Shown: positions 7,156 to 15,957, counted from the stretch's first letter. The stretch is DNA of 42,004 bases from Clostridiales bacterium (GCA_012729975.1 JAAYBW010000266.1:1-42004), one strand, 5' to 3'. A program made the numbers and translations. The notes: a model not told the origin generated them from the letters alone.

Positions 7156-9465
7156 GTGAAGGGTGAAAACAGACTGTCGGAACCGGCAAAGCATTCTCTG
7201 AGCCTGGCGTACGACGCGGCCAGAGAGCTCGGTCATTGCTATGTCGGCAGCGAGCATCTGCTTATAGGGCTTGCGCGGGAAACAGACGGCATAGCCTCGA
7301 AGATACTGACGGAGCATGGACTTGATCCTATACGTATTTACTCGCTTGTTGAGGCAAGCGCCTGTACCGGCACCCCGGGACAAGCGCCGACGTTCGGCCT
7401 GACGCCCAGGAGCAGGCAGGTGATCGAAAGAGGAGTAGCCGAGGCGGCAAGACTCGGAAGGGTCTGCGTCGGAACGGAGCATCTTCTCATGGGTATGCTG
7501 AAAGAAAGCGACTGTATCGGAGCGAGAGTCATATCGGGCACGGGTATTAACCTCCAGGAGCTGTACTCCCGGCTTATGAGCAGCACAGGCGGAGCGGGAG
7601 AGAGGAGCAAACGCGCAGAAGAGCTCACCGAGCCCTTCGCGGAGATCCCGAAGCGCCGCTGCGAGACAAAGACCCTTGACCAGTTCGGAAGAGATCTTAC
7701 GGAGGCCGCCTTTCACGGAAGGCTTGATCCCGTTATAGGCAGATACGATGAAATACTCAGAGTAGAGCAGATACTCAGCCGCAGGACGAAAAACAATCCG
7801 GTTCTGATCGGGGAGCCCGGAGTAGGAAAAACCGCCATAATCGAAGGTCTCGCGCAGAGAATAGCTCTTGGCGATGTTCCCGAAACGCTGCGCGGCTGCA
7901 GGATAATTTCACTTGACCTGGCCGCGATGGTCGCGGGAACAAAGTACAGAGGCGATTTTGAGGAAAGAGTCAAAGCCGCGCTTGACGAGGGCGAAAAGGC
8001 GGGAGATGTGATACTGTTTATTGATGAGCTCCATACGATTGTCGGTGCGGGCTCCGCGGAAGGCGCGATAGACGCTTCAAACATGATTAAGCCAGCTCTG
8101 GGAAGGCGGGGACTAAGGGTAATAGGAGCGACAACCACATCGGAATACAGCAGGCATATAGAAAGGGACAGCGCTCTTGAAAGACGCTTTCAGCCTGTCA
8201 TGATAAATGAGCCGACCGCGGAGCAGACGATGATTATACTCAAAGGGCTTCGCGCGAAATATGAGGCTCACCACAGACTGTGCATATCGGACGAAGCGCT
8301 GGAAGCCGCGGTCAGGCTGTCTAAAAGGTATCTGAACGGGAGATACCTGCCGGATAAAGCAATAGATCTTATGGATGAAGGCGCTTCACGCGTGCGGCTG
8401 GGAAAAACGGCTCGCGCGGCGGAGCGAAGCGACCGGGTCGGCGCGGAGGATATCGCGGAGGTTATATGCCTGTGGACGGGAATACCGGCAGCGGAGCTCA
8501 AGCAAAGCGAAAGCGAAAGACTAAGAGAGCTTGAAGTCCAGCTCGGGCGGCGCGTTGTGGGACAAAACGAAGCCGTCGGTGCCGTCGCGCGCGCGGTAAA
8601 GCGCGGCAGGCTCGGTCTGTCGGATCCGAAAAGGCCGGTCGGAACTTTTTTGTTTCTCGGACCGACGGGCGTGGGGAAGACCGAATTGTGCCGCGCGCTT
8701 GCCGAGGTGATGTTCGGCGACACGGGCGCGCTTATAAAGCTGGATATGTCGGAGTATATGGAAAAGCAGTCGGTGTCAAAGCTGATCGGCTCTCCGCCCG
8801 GATATGTCGGTTACGGAGAAGGAGGGCAGCTTACCGAGAAGGTCAGAAAAAAGCCGTACTCGGTCGTGCTTTTCGATGAGATCGAAAAAGCCGAGGAGAA
8901 CGTATTCAATATTCTGCTGCAGGTTATGGAGGACGGCGTCCTCACGGATTCGCAGGGCAGGAAAGCGGACTTCAGCAATACTATCATCGTCATGACCTCA
9001 AACATCGGCGCCAGAAAGACGGAGAAGGGGAGCGCGGCTATCGGCTTCGGTTTGCCGGATGAGGGAACTCTTATACGTCAGAAGGTTATCGAGGAAGCGC
9101 GCGGACGATTTAACCCGGAGTTTATAAACAGGCTTGATGAAATCGTCGTGTTCTCACGCCTGGGCAAAAAAGAACTCGAGCAGATAGTGATTACTATGCT
9201 AGAGGAGTCAAGGCAAAGGCTGGCGACAGTAGGGCTATCGCTTGAGTATACGGATGAGGCGGCGGCGCTTATCGCGGCAAAAGGGCAGGATGTTCGTTAC
9301 GGAGCAAGACCGCTTCGAAGAGCGGTCAGGGCGGCGGTCGAAGACAGAGCGGCCGAACTGCTCTTGTTCGGAGAAGCCCGAAGGGGTGATACGCTCTGTG
9401 CCGTTGTCGAAAACGGAGAGGTGGTGCTTTCGGTCGCGCTCGAAAGCGAAACGGCAGTGTCATAA
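7156..9465 (+). CDS. clpC: ClpC-type AAA+ protein unfoldase lacking the M (UVR) domain
   Basis: ATP-driven unfoldase that would feed substrates to ClpP in the cytoplasm. It has two N-terminal Clp_N repeats (LGHCYVGSEHLLIGL and LGRVCVGTEHLLMGM). D1 has Walker A GEPGVGKT and Walker B LFIDELHT; D2 has GPTGVGKT and VLFDEIEK. The ClpP-docking loop tripeptide is present as IGF after the D2 'MTSNIGA' strand. Between DEGASRVRL and VICLWTGIP only about 20 residues are found; ClpC normally carries a roughly 50-residue UVR/M coiled coil there. At 769 aa it is shorter than the usual 810-850. The ORF track begins at a TTG, but GGAGGGG sits 6 nt before the GTG at 7156, so I prefer that start. No ctsR, mcsA or mcsB flank it. 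A terminator follows. Confidence 0.9.
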   Translation: MKGENRLSEPAKHSLSLAYDAARELGHCYVGSEHLLIGLARETDGIASKILTEHGLDPIRIYSLVEASACTGTPGQAPTFGLTPRSRQVIERGVAEAARLGRVCVGTEHLLMGMLKESDCIGARVISGTGINLQELYSRLMSSTGGAGERSKRAEELTEPFAEIPKRRCETKTLDQFGRDLTEAAFHGRLDPVIGRYDEILRVEQILSRRTKNNPVLIGEPGVGKTAIIEGLAQRIALGDVPETLRGCRIISLDLAAMVAGTKYRGDFEERVKAALDEGEKAGDVILFIDELHTIVGAGSAEGAIDASNMIKPALGRRGLRVIGATTTSEYSRHIERDSALERRFQPVMINEPTAEQTMIILKGLRAKYEAHHRLCISDEALEAAVRLSKRYLNGRYLPDKAIDLMDEGASRVRLGKTARAAERSDRVGAEDIAEVICLWTGIPAAELKQSESERLRELEVQLGRRVVGQNEAVGAVARAVKRGRLGLSDPKRPVGTFLFLGPTGVGKTELCRALAEVMFGDTGALIKLDMSEYMEKQSVSKLIGSPPGYVGYGEGGQLTEKVRKKPYSVVLFDEIEKAEENVFNILLQVMEDGVLTDSQGRKADFSNTIIVMTSNIGARKTEKGSAAIGFGLPDEGTLIRQKVIEEARGRFNPEFINRLDEIVVFSRLGKKELEQIVITMLEESRQRLATVGLSLEYTDEAAALIAAKGQDVRYGARPLRRAVRAAVEDRAAELLLFGEARRGDTLCAVVENGEVVLSVALESETAVS

Positions 9466-9537
9466 TCGGGAACCGGTAAAAGGTTTGAAAGGTTCGCGGA
9501 CCGGTCCAAAACCGGCTATTAATGCAGCTTAATAAAT

Positions 9538-9574
9538 AACACCTCATTTCCTGAATCATTTGAAATGAGGTGTT
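9538..9574 (+). terminator. Intrinsic terminator after clpC
   Basis: AACACCTCATTTC pairs perfectly with GAAATGAGGTGTT over an 11-nt loop, followed by TGTTATTT. It sits about 70 bp after the clpC stop. A small palindrome, GGACCGGTCC, lies between the stop and the hairpin. The remaining bases up to the XRE gene hold nothing I recognise. Confidence 0.75.
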
Positions 9575-9692
9575 TGTTATTTGTGCGCTGCGAGGTATTA
9601 GTATATGCAATTGTCTGCAATGAAACCGAAAAGATTATATAAATCCTCACTAGTCTATCGTCATTATTATGTAAACCGAGAGAGGCTGATGC

Positions 9693-10430
9693 TTAGTCCG
9701 GTACACGGACAGCATTGAGATTGTTCGTTATCTTCGTCGCCCAAAGAGCAGCACCGGGGAGCAGGAACAGAAAGCTCCATCGTAAGACGACTTGCATTAT
9801 CTTCCAGGCGATAAAGTCCCACCATGGGAGGAAATCAAAGGTATATGAAAATTCCCAATTGCCGCCACCGGTAATATAACGGTATTGCCTTATCGAACCG
9901 TCAATGAAGCGGACTTCATAAGGCAGGATTATTACCGCGTAGAGAATAAGAGCAGCGATGAGAAGATAATGGACTATCCGGAAACATTTACCGGCAAACG
10001 ACTTTGCTCTCATAATCACACCGATCGCCTGCATAACTGTCCATCCCAGCAGAACAAAAAAAGCAGGGATTGCCAGTGTCTGCATCAGCAGAAGAGGACC
10101 GGCAACGTAATAAGTTTGCGCCCATTCCCGAGCCGCTGACATAAAAGAGAATACCAAAACGCCATACAGCGCTGCGGCTGCACATGCAACTATAAGTCTG
10201 CGATATTCCTTCTTATGATTGGGCGGCGTGGGTATGCCGTATATTAAAGCGTTAGTATCCGTATCCAATGCTTCGGCTATTTTCACAAGCGTATCGATAT
10301 CCGGCTGGGTCTTGCCGATTTCATAATTAGAAATAGTTTGCCGTGTGACATAAAGTTTATCGGCTAATGAATCCTGGGTCATATTTTGTTTTTTTCGCAG
10401 GGTTCTCATATTCTTTCCGACGCTTGCCAT
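9693..10430 (-). CDS. XRE-family HTH regulator with a C-terminal membrane domain
   Basis: A 245-aa protein with an N-terminal Cro/C1-type helix-turn-helix (roughly residues 2-60: KKQNMTQDSLADKLYVTRQT, then SNYEIGKTQPDIDTLVKIA). The rest contains four strongly hydrophobic stretches (around 78-95, 110-135, 150-170, 205-232), so the regulator is probably anchored in the membrane. This architecture is common in Clostridia and suggests sensing of envelope or membrane state, but the signal and targets are unknown. The track starts at GTG 10439; AGGTGA sits 5 nt before the ATG at 10430 (MASVGKNMRTLR), so I use that start. It is a single gene with its own promoter and no adjacent target gene. It could be autoregulatory. 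Confidence 0.85.
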   Translation of the reverse strand: MASVGKNMRTLRKKQNMTQDSLADKLYVTRQTISNYEIGKTQPDIDTLVKIAEALDTDTNALIYGIPTPPNHKKEYRRLIVACAAAALYGVLVFSFMSAAREWAQTYYVAGPLLLMQTLAIPAFFVLLGWTVMQAIGVIMRAKSFAGKCFRIVHYLLIAALILYAVIILPYEVRFIDGSIRQYRYITGGGNWEFSYTFDFLPWWDFIAWKIMQVVLRWSFLFLLPGAALWATKITNNLNAVRVPD

Positions 10431-10448
10431 AGGCATCACCTCGAATAC

Positions 10449-10477
10449 ATTCTAACCGGTAAAGCTTTATATGTCAC
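10449..10477 (-). promoter_or_regulatory. Predicted sigma-A promoter of the XRE regulator
   Basis: On the minus strand GTGACA (-35) and TAGAAT (-10) are separated by 17 nt, placed about 20 bp before the chosen ATG. Confidence 0.5.
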
Positions 10478-10771
10478 GCAATGATACTTTGCGCCGCGCT
10501 TTTCAGCTATTTATATGATGGTCATGATGTCTGCAGACTCTCATTTCATAATGATCCTGAGAAGCGTGCAGATTTCCTGACCGCGGGTATTAATAAATTC
10601 CGGATTGTCTTTGAGCGATACAAATCTGATCGGCTGGAAACAAGTTTACTCTCTCGGCTGGTGCTCCCGATTCCCCAGCCAAAACGGGATAGTCGTCGTA
10701 TTTCGGACGCGTTAATCTGTCGGTGTATTTGTCTGTCTCATCTGCGCATTATAGTCTGCGCATAAACAAAA
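10478..10771. other. Intergenic stretch with no convincing gene
   Basis: About 290 bp lie between the XRE promoter and the arg-operon terminator. The 94-aa track ORF here has no ribosome-binding site, no recognisable domain and a composition unlike the neighbours. On the minus strand a stop-bounded frame of about 45 codons (TDKYTDRLTRPKYDDYPVL...) looks more like protein than chance but has no start and no family I know. It could be a decayed gene. Otherwise I see nothing here. Confidence 0.4.
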
Positions 10772-10798
10772 AATCCCGGTAATAAATGAACCGGGATT
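10772..10798 (-). terminator. Intrinsic terminator of the arginine operon
   Basis: AATCCCGGT pairs with ACCGGGATT over a 9-nt loop. On the minus strand it is followed by TTTTTTGTTT. It lies just after the argF stop and closes the operon. Confidence 0.8.
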
Positions 10799-10811
10799 CT
10801 TTTCATTGCGC

Positions 10812-11729
10812 TCATTTTTTCCCGATAAGCAGAGCCATGACGGCTTTCTGTGCATGGAGCCTGTTTTCGGCCTCGTCGAAGATCGCGTCCGCGTACGCTT
10901 CAAACACTTCATCGGTTATCTCCTCGCCCCGGTGAGCGGGCAGGCAGTGCTGCACGATGGCTCCGGGCGCCGCGAGCGCCATTACTTCGGCATTTATCTG
11001 GTAGCCTCTGAAGGCCTTTCTCCTTGTCTCCGCGTCTTTTTCCTGACCCATACTCGCCCATACGTCTGTAAAAAGGACATCGGCTCCGGCGGTTGCCTCT
11101 TCTACGTTCTCGGTAAGCGTTAATTTCGCGTCGGTAACCGTACTTGCGAAATCGAGAACGGTTCGGTGCGGGCTGTAATCCGAGGGGCAGGCAACGGATA
11201 TATCCATTCCGCATTTGAGGCAGCCTACGATTATTGAGTTTGCCATATTGTTACCGTCGCCGATGTAGCACACCTTCAGGCCCTCAAGCCGGGTCATGCG
11301 CTCACGGATGGTCATCAGGTCGGCCAGAACCTGACAGGGATGGCAGAAGTCCGACAGGCCGTTTATGACCGGCACTGTGGAGTATTTGGCGAGCTCTTCG
11401 ACTTTTTCCTGTTCATATGTGCGTATCATAATGCCGTCGCAGTATCTAGAAAGCACGCGGGCTGTGTCGCGTATGGGTTCCCCGCGGCCGAGCTGGGACT
11501 CGGTGCTGGATAAAAAAACACCGTAGCCGCCGAGCTGATATATGCCGGTTTCAAAAGACACGCGCGTACGTGTTGAGTTTTTTTCAAATATCATAGCCAG
11601 CGTCTTGCCCGAGAGAAGATCGTGCTTAATGCCGTTTTTCAGGTTGTATTTGAGCTGGTCGGCGAGGTCCAGAATTTCGGAGATATCCTCCCGGGATAAA
11701 TCCAGCAGCTTAAGAAGATGTCTTGTCAT
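10812..11729 (-). CDS. argF: Ornithine carbamoyltransferase
   Basis: Converts ornithine and carbamoyl phosphate to citrulline, the sixth step of arginine synthesis, in the cytoplasm. At 305 aa it matches the family. The carbamoyl-phosphate site is STRTR near residue 53. HPCQ near 130 replaces the usual HPTQ/HPCQ pair of variants. The ornithine-binding DVWASMGQE is near 225, and HCLPAHRG near 263 carries the reactive cysteine. It is the last gene of the operon, overlapping argD by 4 nt (ATGA), and is followed by a terminator. An anabolic role is inferred from the operon context; a catabolic arcB would sit with arcA and arcC. Confidence 0.96.
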   Translation of the reverse strand: MTRHLLKLLDLSREDISEILDLADQLKYNLKNGIKHDLLSGKTLAMIFEKNSTRTRVSFETGIYQLGGYGVFLSSTESQLGRGEPIRDTARVLSRYCDGIMIRTYEQEKVEELAKYSTVPVINGLSDFCHPCQVLADLMTIRERMTRLEGLKVCYIGDGNNMANSIIVGCLKCGMDISVACPSDYSPHRTVLDFASTVTDAKLTLTENVEEATAGADVLFTDVWASMGQEKDAETRRKAFRGYQINAEVMALAAPGAIVQHCLPAHRGEEITDEVFEAYADAIFDEAENRLHAQKAVMALLIGKK

Positions 11730-12913
11730 TTCAGTTCCTCCAATACATCCGCGAGTATTATAACTCCGCGCTCGATTTCCCGGTCCGTTATAGTCAGCGG
11801 AGGCATAAGGCGGACCACGTCAGAGCCGGCCGTAAGGCAAACAAGCCCGGCGTCGAGCAGCTTTTTAACCAGCTCGGAGTGCGCTATGCCGCGCACCTGA
11901 ATTCCGAGCATAAGCCCCAGCCCGCGCACGCCGGCGATAATCGGGCTGCTTATCTCCTCTATCATTGCGCGAAGCTTCGCGCCCTTTTCCCTAACCTTGA
12001 GCAGCGCATCCCCGTCCAGTATGTCGAGCACGGCCAGGGCCGCGGAGCAGCATATCGGGTTGCCGCCGAAGGTTGAGGCGTGAGTTCCCGGACCGAGTAC
12101 GGCCGCGCATTTTTCGTTGACCAGCAGGCCGCCGAGAGGAAGTCCTCCCGCGATGCCCTTAGCGAAGCTGACAGCGTCAGGAAGTATATCGTACTGCTGG
12201 AACGCAAAAAACGTTCCGGTCCTTCCTACGCCTGTCTGAACCTCGTCAACGAGCAGCAGAATGTCTCTTTCGCGGCAGAGCGCGGTGAGTTTACCGACAT
12301 AATCATGTTCCAAGGGCATTACGCCGCCCTCGCCCTGAATGAGCTCAATCATGACGGCGCAGACATCCGGCCCGAGCTTGGCTTCCATATCCTCAATATT
12401 GCCCGCCTCCGCGTATTTAAAGCCGCCGGTGAAGGGCATGAAAAAGTTGTGGAAGCGTTCCTGCCCGGTTGCCTCGAGCGTCGCGACGGTGCGGCCGTGG
12501 AAGGAGTTTTCAAGCGTTACTATGGTGCTTCTGCCCCCGCCGTATTTATCAAAGCTGTATTTGCGCGCGAGCTTTATCATGCCCTCGTTCGCTTCGGCGC
12601 CGGAGTTGCCGAAAAACGCGCCGGACATGCCCGACAGACTGTTCAGCCGGGCGGCGAGCAGAGTACAGGGCTCGGTGTAAAAAAGGTTTGAGATATGCGC
12701 GAGCCTTCCTGCCTGAGAGGCCACGGCCGCTATCCATTTTTCATCCGCGTACCCTATTGAGTTAACGCCGATACCGCTTGAAAAATCTAAGTATTCACGG
12801 TCTTCCGCGTCAAAGAGCCTTGCTCCCTCGCCGCGAATGAAGGCGACGGGAAAGCGTGCGTAAGTGGGCATTAGGTTCGCATCGGCCAGAGCAATTATTT
12901 CATTCGAGGTCAT
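11726..12913 (-). CDS. argD: Acetylornithine aminotransferase
   Basis: PLP-dependent class III aminotransferase that turns N-acetylglutamate semialdehyde into N-acetylornithine. It is 395 aa, the expected size. Seen motifs are SGIGVNSIGY near 48 and GNSGAEANEGMIKLAR near 100-115 for PLP phosphate binding. LLVDEVQTGVGRTG holds the Asp that contacts the PLP ring, and SFAKGIAGGLPLGG contains the Schiff-base lysine near 240. It lies between argB and argF with an 11-nt gap and a 4-nt overlap. It may also act as a succinyldiaminopimelate aminotransferase, as related enzymes do; context favours arginine. Confidence 0.96.
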   Translation of the reverse strand: MTSNEIIALADANLMPTYARFPVAFIRGEGARLFDAEDREYLDFSSGIGVNSIGYADEKWIAAVASQAGRLAHISNLFYTEPCTLLAARLNSLSGMSGAFFGNSGAEANEGMIKLARKYSFDKYGGGRSTIVTLENSFHGRTVATLEATGQERFHNFFMPFTGGFKYAEAGNIEDMEAKLGPDVCAVMIELIQGEGGVMPLEHDYVGKLTALCRERDILLLVDEVQTGVGRTGTFFAFQQYDILPDAVSFAKGIAGGLPLGGLLVNEKCAAVLGPGTHASTFGGNPICCSAALAVLDILDGDALLKVREKGAKLRAMIEEISSPIIAGVRGLGLMLGIQVRGIAHSELVKKLLDAGLVCLTAGSDVVRLMPPLTITDREIERGVIILADVLEELK

Positions 12914-12924
12914 ATTATCTCCTC

Positions 12925-13788
12925 CTATTGAAGAATCATGGTTCCGAGGCCTTCGTTTGTGAGCATCTCAAGCAGTATGGAATGCGGGATTCGTCCGTCC
13001 AGTATGTGTGAACGCCGAACACCGCGCCGCACTGCCTGAACGCAGCAGTCCACCTTGGGAATCATGCCGCCCGATATTACTCCGTCCTTAATAAGGCCGG
13101 GTATCTCTGAGAGTTTCACAACAGATAAAAGAGTGGAATCGTTTTTCGGGTCGCGGAGCAAGCCGACGACATCGGTGAGAAGTATGAGCTTTTCCGCGCC
13201 GAGAGCTACGGCGAGCTTAGCGGCAGCGGTGTCCGCGTTAACATTGTAGGAAACATTCTCGTCGGCGCCGAGAGCAACGGTGGAAACAACCGGTATAGTG
13301 CCGTTTTTCAGCGCGTTATTCACGGGGGTCGGGTCAACCGAAATAATATCTCCGACATAGCCGTAATCAACGCCGTCTTCCTTCATACGCACAGCCTTCA
13401 TCATTCCGCCGTCGAGCCCGCAGAGGCCTATGGCCTTGCCGCCTATGCGGTTAATGGCAGCGACGAGGTTTTTGTTTATCTTTCCGCACAAAACCATCTG
13501 GACTATGTCCATTGTCTCCTCATCGGTGTACCGAAGACCGTTAATAAATTTGGGTTCCTTGCCTGTCTTCTCTAAAAGCTCGTTTATTTCCGGGCCGCCG
13601 CCGTGAACGAGCACAACGTTTATGCCAACCAGAAACAAAAGCACGATATCGCTTATAACCGCGTTTATGAGTTCCGGAGTGGTCATGGCGTTTCCGCCGT
13701 ATTTGATCACTATTGTCTTGCCGTGAAAATCCTGTATATACGGCAGTGCCTCCGCAAGAACCTGTGCTCTGTCAAAGTCTTTTTTCAT
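12925..13788 (-). CDS. argB: Acetylglutamate kinase
   Basis: Phosphorylates N-acetylglutamate with ATP, the second and usually feedback-controlled step of the pathway. It is 287 aa. Amino-acid kinase motifs are VIKYGGNAM near 27-35 and VVLVHGGGPEI near 58-68 (Gly-rich loop). Conserved NVNADTAAAKLA near 180-191 and LTDVVGLL near 203 form the ATP/substrate site. The N-terminal helix KDFDRAQVLAEALPYI resembles the helix found in arginine-inhibited hexameric enzymes, so feedback by arginine is likely (inference). It sits 13 nt after argJ. Confidence 0.96.
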   Translation of the reverse strand: MKKDFDRAQVLAEALPYIQDFHGKTIVIKYGGNAMTTPELINAVISDIVLLFLVGINVVLVHGGGPEINELLEKTGKEPKFINGLRYTDEETMDIVQMVLCGKINKNLVAAINRIGGKAIGLCGLDGGMMKAVRMKEDGVDYGYVGDIISVDPTPVNNALKNGTIPVVSTVALGADENVSYNVNADTAAAKLAVALGAEKLILLTDVVGLLRDPKNDSTLLSVVKLSEIPGLIKDGVISGGMIPKVDCCVQAVRRGVRRSHILDGRIPHSILLEMLTNEGLGTMILQ

Positions 13789-13801
13789 AAAGCGCCTCCG
13801 C

Positions 13802-15037
13802 TCAGCTTCTGTAGTCGCCGTTTATGCGAACGTAATCGTAAGTCAGGTCGCATCCCCAGCATTCGCAGCTTCCCGGACCGTCCCCGGCCCGGATATCTAT
13901 AACTACCTCCCACGCTTCGAGGACATTCTTCGCCAGCGTCTCGTCAAAAGCGAGACAGAGCCCTTTTTCACAGACAATGACTGAACCGTTTTCGGATGTA
14001 AATATTATGTCAACCATATCGGGCCGTAAGAACGCGCCCGAGTAGCCTATTGCGCACAGTACGCGGCCGACATTGGCGTCCGCTCCGAATATCGCGGCTT
14101 TGGTCAGCGGAGACTTTATCACCGACATAGCCAGGGTTTCGGCGTCTTTGTCAGTACTCGCTCCGGATACACGGCAGGTGATAAGGTGAGTAGCGCCCTC
14201 GCCGTCACCCGCAATCATTCTGGCGAGCCTGACGCAGACTTGCGTGAGCGCGCCGACGAATATTTTATAGTCGTCGTCCTCGGCAGTTATCTCCGGAGAG
14301 CCGCAAAGGCCGCTCGCGAGGATAATGCAGCTGTCGTTCGTTGAAGTGTCGCCGTCGACGCTGACACGGTTAAAAGACGCATTCACGGCTACACGCAGCG
14401 CCCGGGAGAGCATGTCGGCCGAAATCGCGGCATCTGTCGTTATGAAGCAAAGGAGCGTTCCCATGTTCGGGTGTATCATGCCGGAACCCTTACAAATAGC
14501 GCCTATGCGGGCCGTGCCGCCTGAGAGGGAAAATTCCGCGGCAGTTTCCTTGCGGAACGTATCGGTGGTCATTATCGCGTCGGCGGCGTCGGAGCTGTTT
14601 TTCCCGAGGTTTTTAACAAGAGGCTCTATGCCGCTTATGATGGCTTCCGTATTGAGCGCCTGGCCGATCACGCCGGTGGAGGCGACGAGCACGGAGCTCG
14701 GTGAAATGCCCAGTGAAGAGGCGGCGGCGCAGGCCATAAGCTCTGCCGCTTCATACGCACCGGGAGCGCAGGCGTTCGCGTTGCCGCTGTTGGCGATTAT
14801 GGCTCTTGCTTTGCCGGATTTAAGTCTGTCCATATCGAGCAGCACGGGCGCGGCCTTAACCGAATTGCGGGTAAAAACACCGGCCGCCGTACATTCGGTT
14901 TCGGAAAAGATAAGTGCCAGATCTAGCTTTAGCAGACTGCTGCCGCGCTTGACGCCGCAGTGTACGCCCGATGCCGAAAACCCCGACGGGGCGGTCACAC
15001 CTCCGTCTGTATATTTCAATGCTTTCAATCCTTTCAA
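13802..15037 (-). CDS. argJ: Bifunctional ornithine acetyltransferase / N-acetylglutamate synthase
   Basis: Transfers acetyl from N-acetylornithine to glutamate, closing the cyclic arginine pathway. The family self-cleaves before a catalytic threonine. It is 411 aa, the normal precursor length. The cleavage region reads KGSGMIHPNMGTLL near 180-195. The residue before the nucleophilic Thr is Gly where Ala (MATML) is most common. Other conserved parts are NSGNANACAPG near 94, MTTDTFRKE near 154 and SVDGDTSTNDS near 230. There is no argA or argE in the operon, which fits the recycling pathway. The start overlaps argC by 4 nt. Whether this ArgJ also makes N-acetylglutamate from acetyl-CoA cannot be seen from sequence. 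Confidence 0.95.
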   Translation of the reverse strand: MKGLKALKYTDGGVTAPSGFSASGVHCGVKRGSSLLKLDLALIFSETECTAAGVFTRNSVKAAPVLLDMDRLKSGKARAIIANSGNANACAPGAYEAAELMACAAASSLGISPSSVLVASTGVIGQALNTEAIISGIEPLVKNLGKNSSDAADAIMTTDTFRKETAAEFSLSGGTARIGAICKGSGMIHPNMGTLLCFITTDAAISADMLSRALRVAVNASFNRVSVDGDTSTNDSCIILASGLCGSPEITAEDDDYKIFVGALTQVCVRLARMIAGDGEGATHLITCRVSGASTDKDAETLAMSVIKSPLTKAAIFGADANVGRVLCAIGYSGAFLRPDMVDIIFTSENGSVIVCEKGLCLAFDETLAKNVLEAWEVVIDIRAGDGPGSCECWGCDLTYDYVRINGDYRS

Positions 15038-15957
15038 AGGCCCGCGTCCTCTTGCAGGCCGAGCATGATATTTAAATTCTGAACCGCGGCGCCCGAGGCT
15101 CCCTTTCCGAGGTTATCAAAGCGCGCTGTCAGAAGAGTGATCTCGCCGCTGCCCGTCACGGTAAGCAGCATGTCGTTTGTCCCGACCGCGTAGTTTGATT
15201 CCTGGTAGCCGCTTTCGGGCGGCTGGTTTGTGACGTGAATAAAACGTGAATCCGAGTAATGGCTGCGCAGGACCTCGTAAATATCCTCGCTTCGTCGTAA
15301 AAGATCGTTGTGCAGGGGGATTATTGTCTGCATGCCGCTGTAGTAATCCGCGATGACAGGACAAAAGGCGGGTATCTTTAAAAGACCGGACTGCGTGACG
15401 ATCTCGGGAAGATGCTTATGCTGCATTGAAAGCGCGTAAAGCCGGGGAGAATCATACGCGATGTCTCTGTCGTCGGCCTCGTATTCTGCTATCTTTGCCT
15501 TGCCGCCGCCGCTGAAACCGGTAAGTGAGGTTATAGCCAGCGGATAATCGCGCGGCATTATTCCGCTTTCTGTCAGCGGACGGACGAGTGCGATCACACC
15601 GCTGGCATGGCAGCCGGGATTTGCTACAAGAGCAGCTCCGGCTATCGCCTTTCTGTGAGCGGACGATAGTTCCGGAAAACCGTATACCCAGCCGGGTGAA
15701 GTTCTGTGTGCCGTTGAGGCGTCTATAACGCGCGCGCCGGCGTTTTTGGCAAGCAGGGCGGCCTCCTCGGCCGCTTTGTCCGGCAGACAAAGGATAACTA
15801 TATCCGCTTCGCTCATCAGAGCGATACGCGCCGCTTCATCCTTGCGAAGGGACTTGTTTATCTCGAGCAGCTCTATATCGCCGCGTCCGGCCAGTCTCGA
15901 GCGTATCTGAAGTCCGGTCGTCCCTTCGCTGCCGTCTATGAATATTTTAGGTTTCAT
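15034..15957 (-). CDS. argC: N-acetyl-gamma-glutamyl-phosphate reductase (short form)
   Basis: NADPH-dependent reduction of N-acetylglutamyl phosphate to the semialdehyde. At 307 aa it belongs to the shorter ArgC class (about 310 aa rather than 345). The N-terminus IFIDGSEGTTGLQIRSRL is the characteristic nucleotide-binding start of that class. ANPGCHASGVIALVRPL near 112-128 carries the catalytic cysteine in NPGCHA. SLTGFSGGGK near 144 and the HKHLPEI histidine near 180 complete the active site. It overlaps argH and argJ by 4 nt each, showing tight coupling. Confidence 0.95.
   Translation of the reverse strand: MKPKIFIDGSEGTTGLQIRSRLAGRGDIELLEINKSLRKDEAARIALMSEADIVILCLPDKAAEEAALLAKNAGARVIDASTAHRTSPGWVYGFPELSSAHRKAIAGAALVANPGCHASGVIALVRPLTESGIMPRDYPLAITSLTGFSGGGKAKIAEYEADDRDIAYDSPRLYALSMQHKHLPEIVTQSGLLKIPAFCPVIADYYSGMQTIIPLHNDLLRRSEDIYEVLRSHYSDSRFIHVTNQPPESGYQESNYAVGTNDMLLTVTGSGEITLLTARFDNLGKGASGAAVQNLNIMLGLQEDAGL

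Noticed and set aside
10481-10765. 94-aa plus-strand ORF in an intergenic gap
   Set aside because: No Shine-Dalgarno site, atypical composition, no recognisable domain; kept only as part of an unexplained gap.
12080-12691. 203-aa plus-strand ORF
   Set aside because: It is antisense to argD, has no ribosome-binding site and no domain; a shadow of the GC-rich argD frame.
14325-15068. 247-aa plus-strand ORF opposite argJ
   Set aside because: Serine/alanine-rich shadow ORF; argJ motifs on the other strand are complete.
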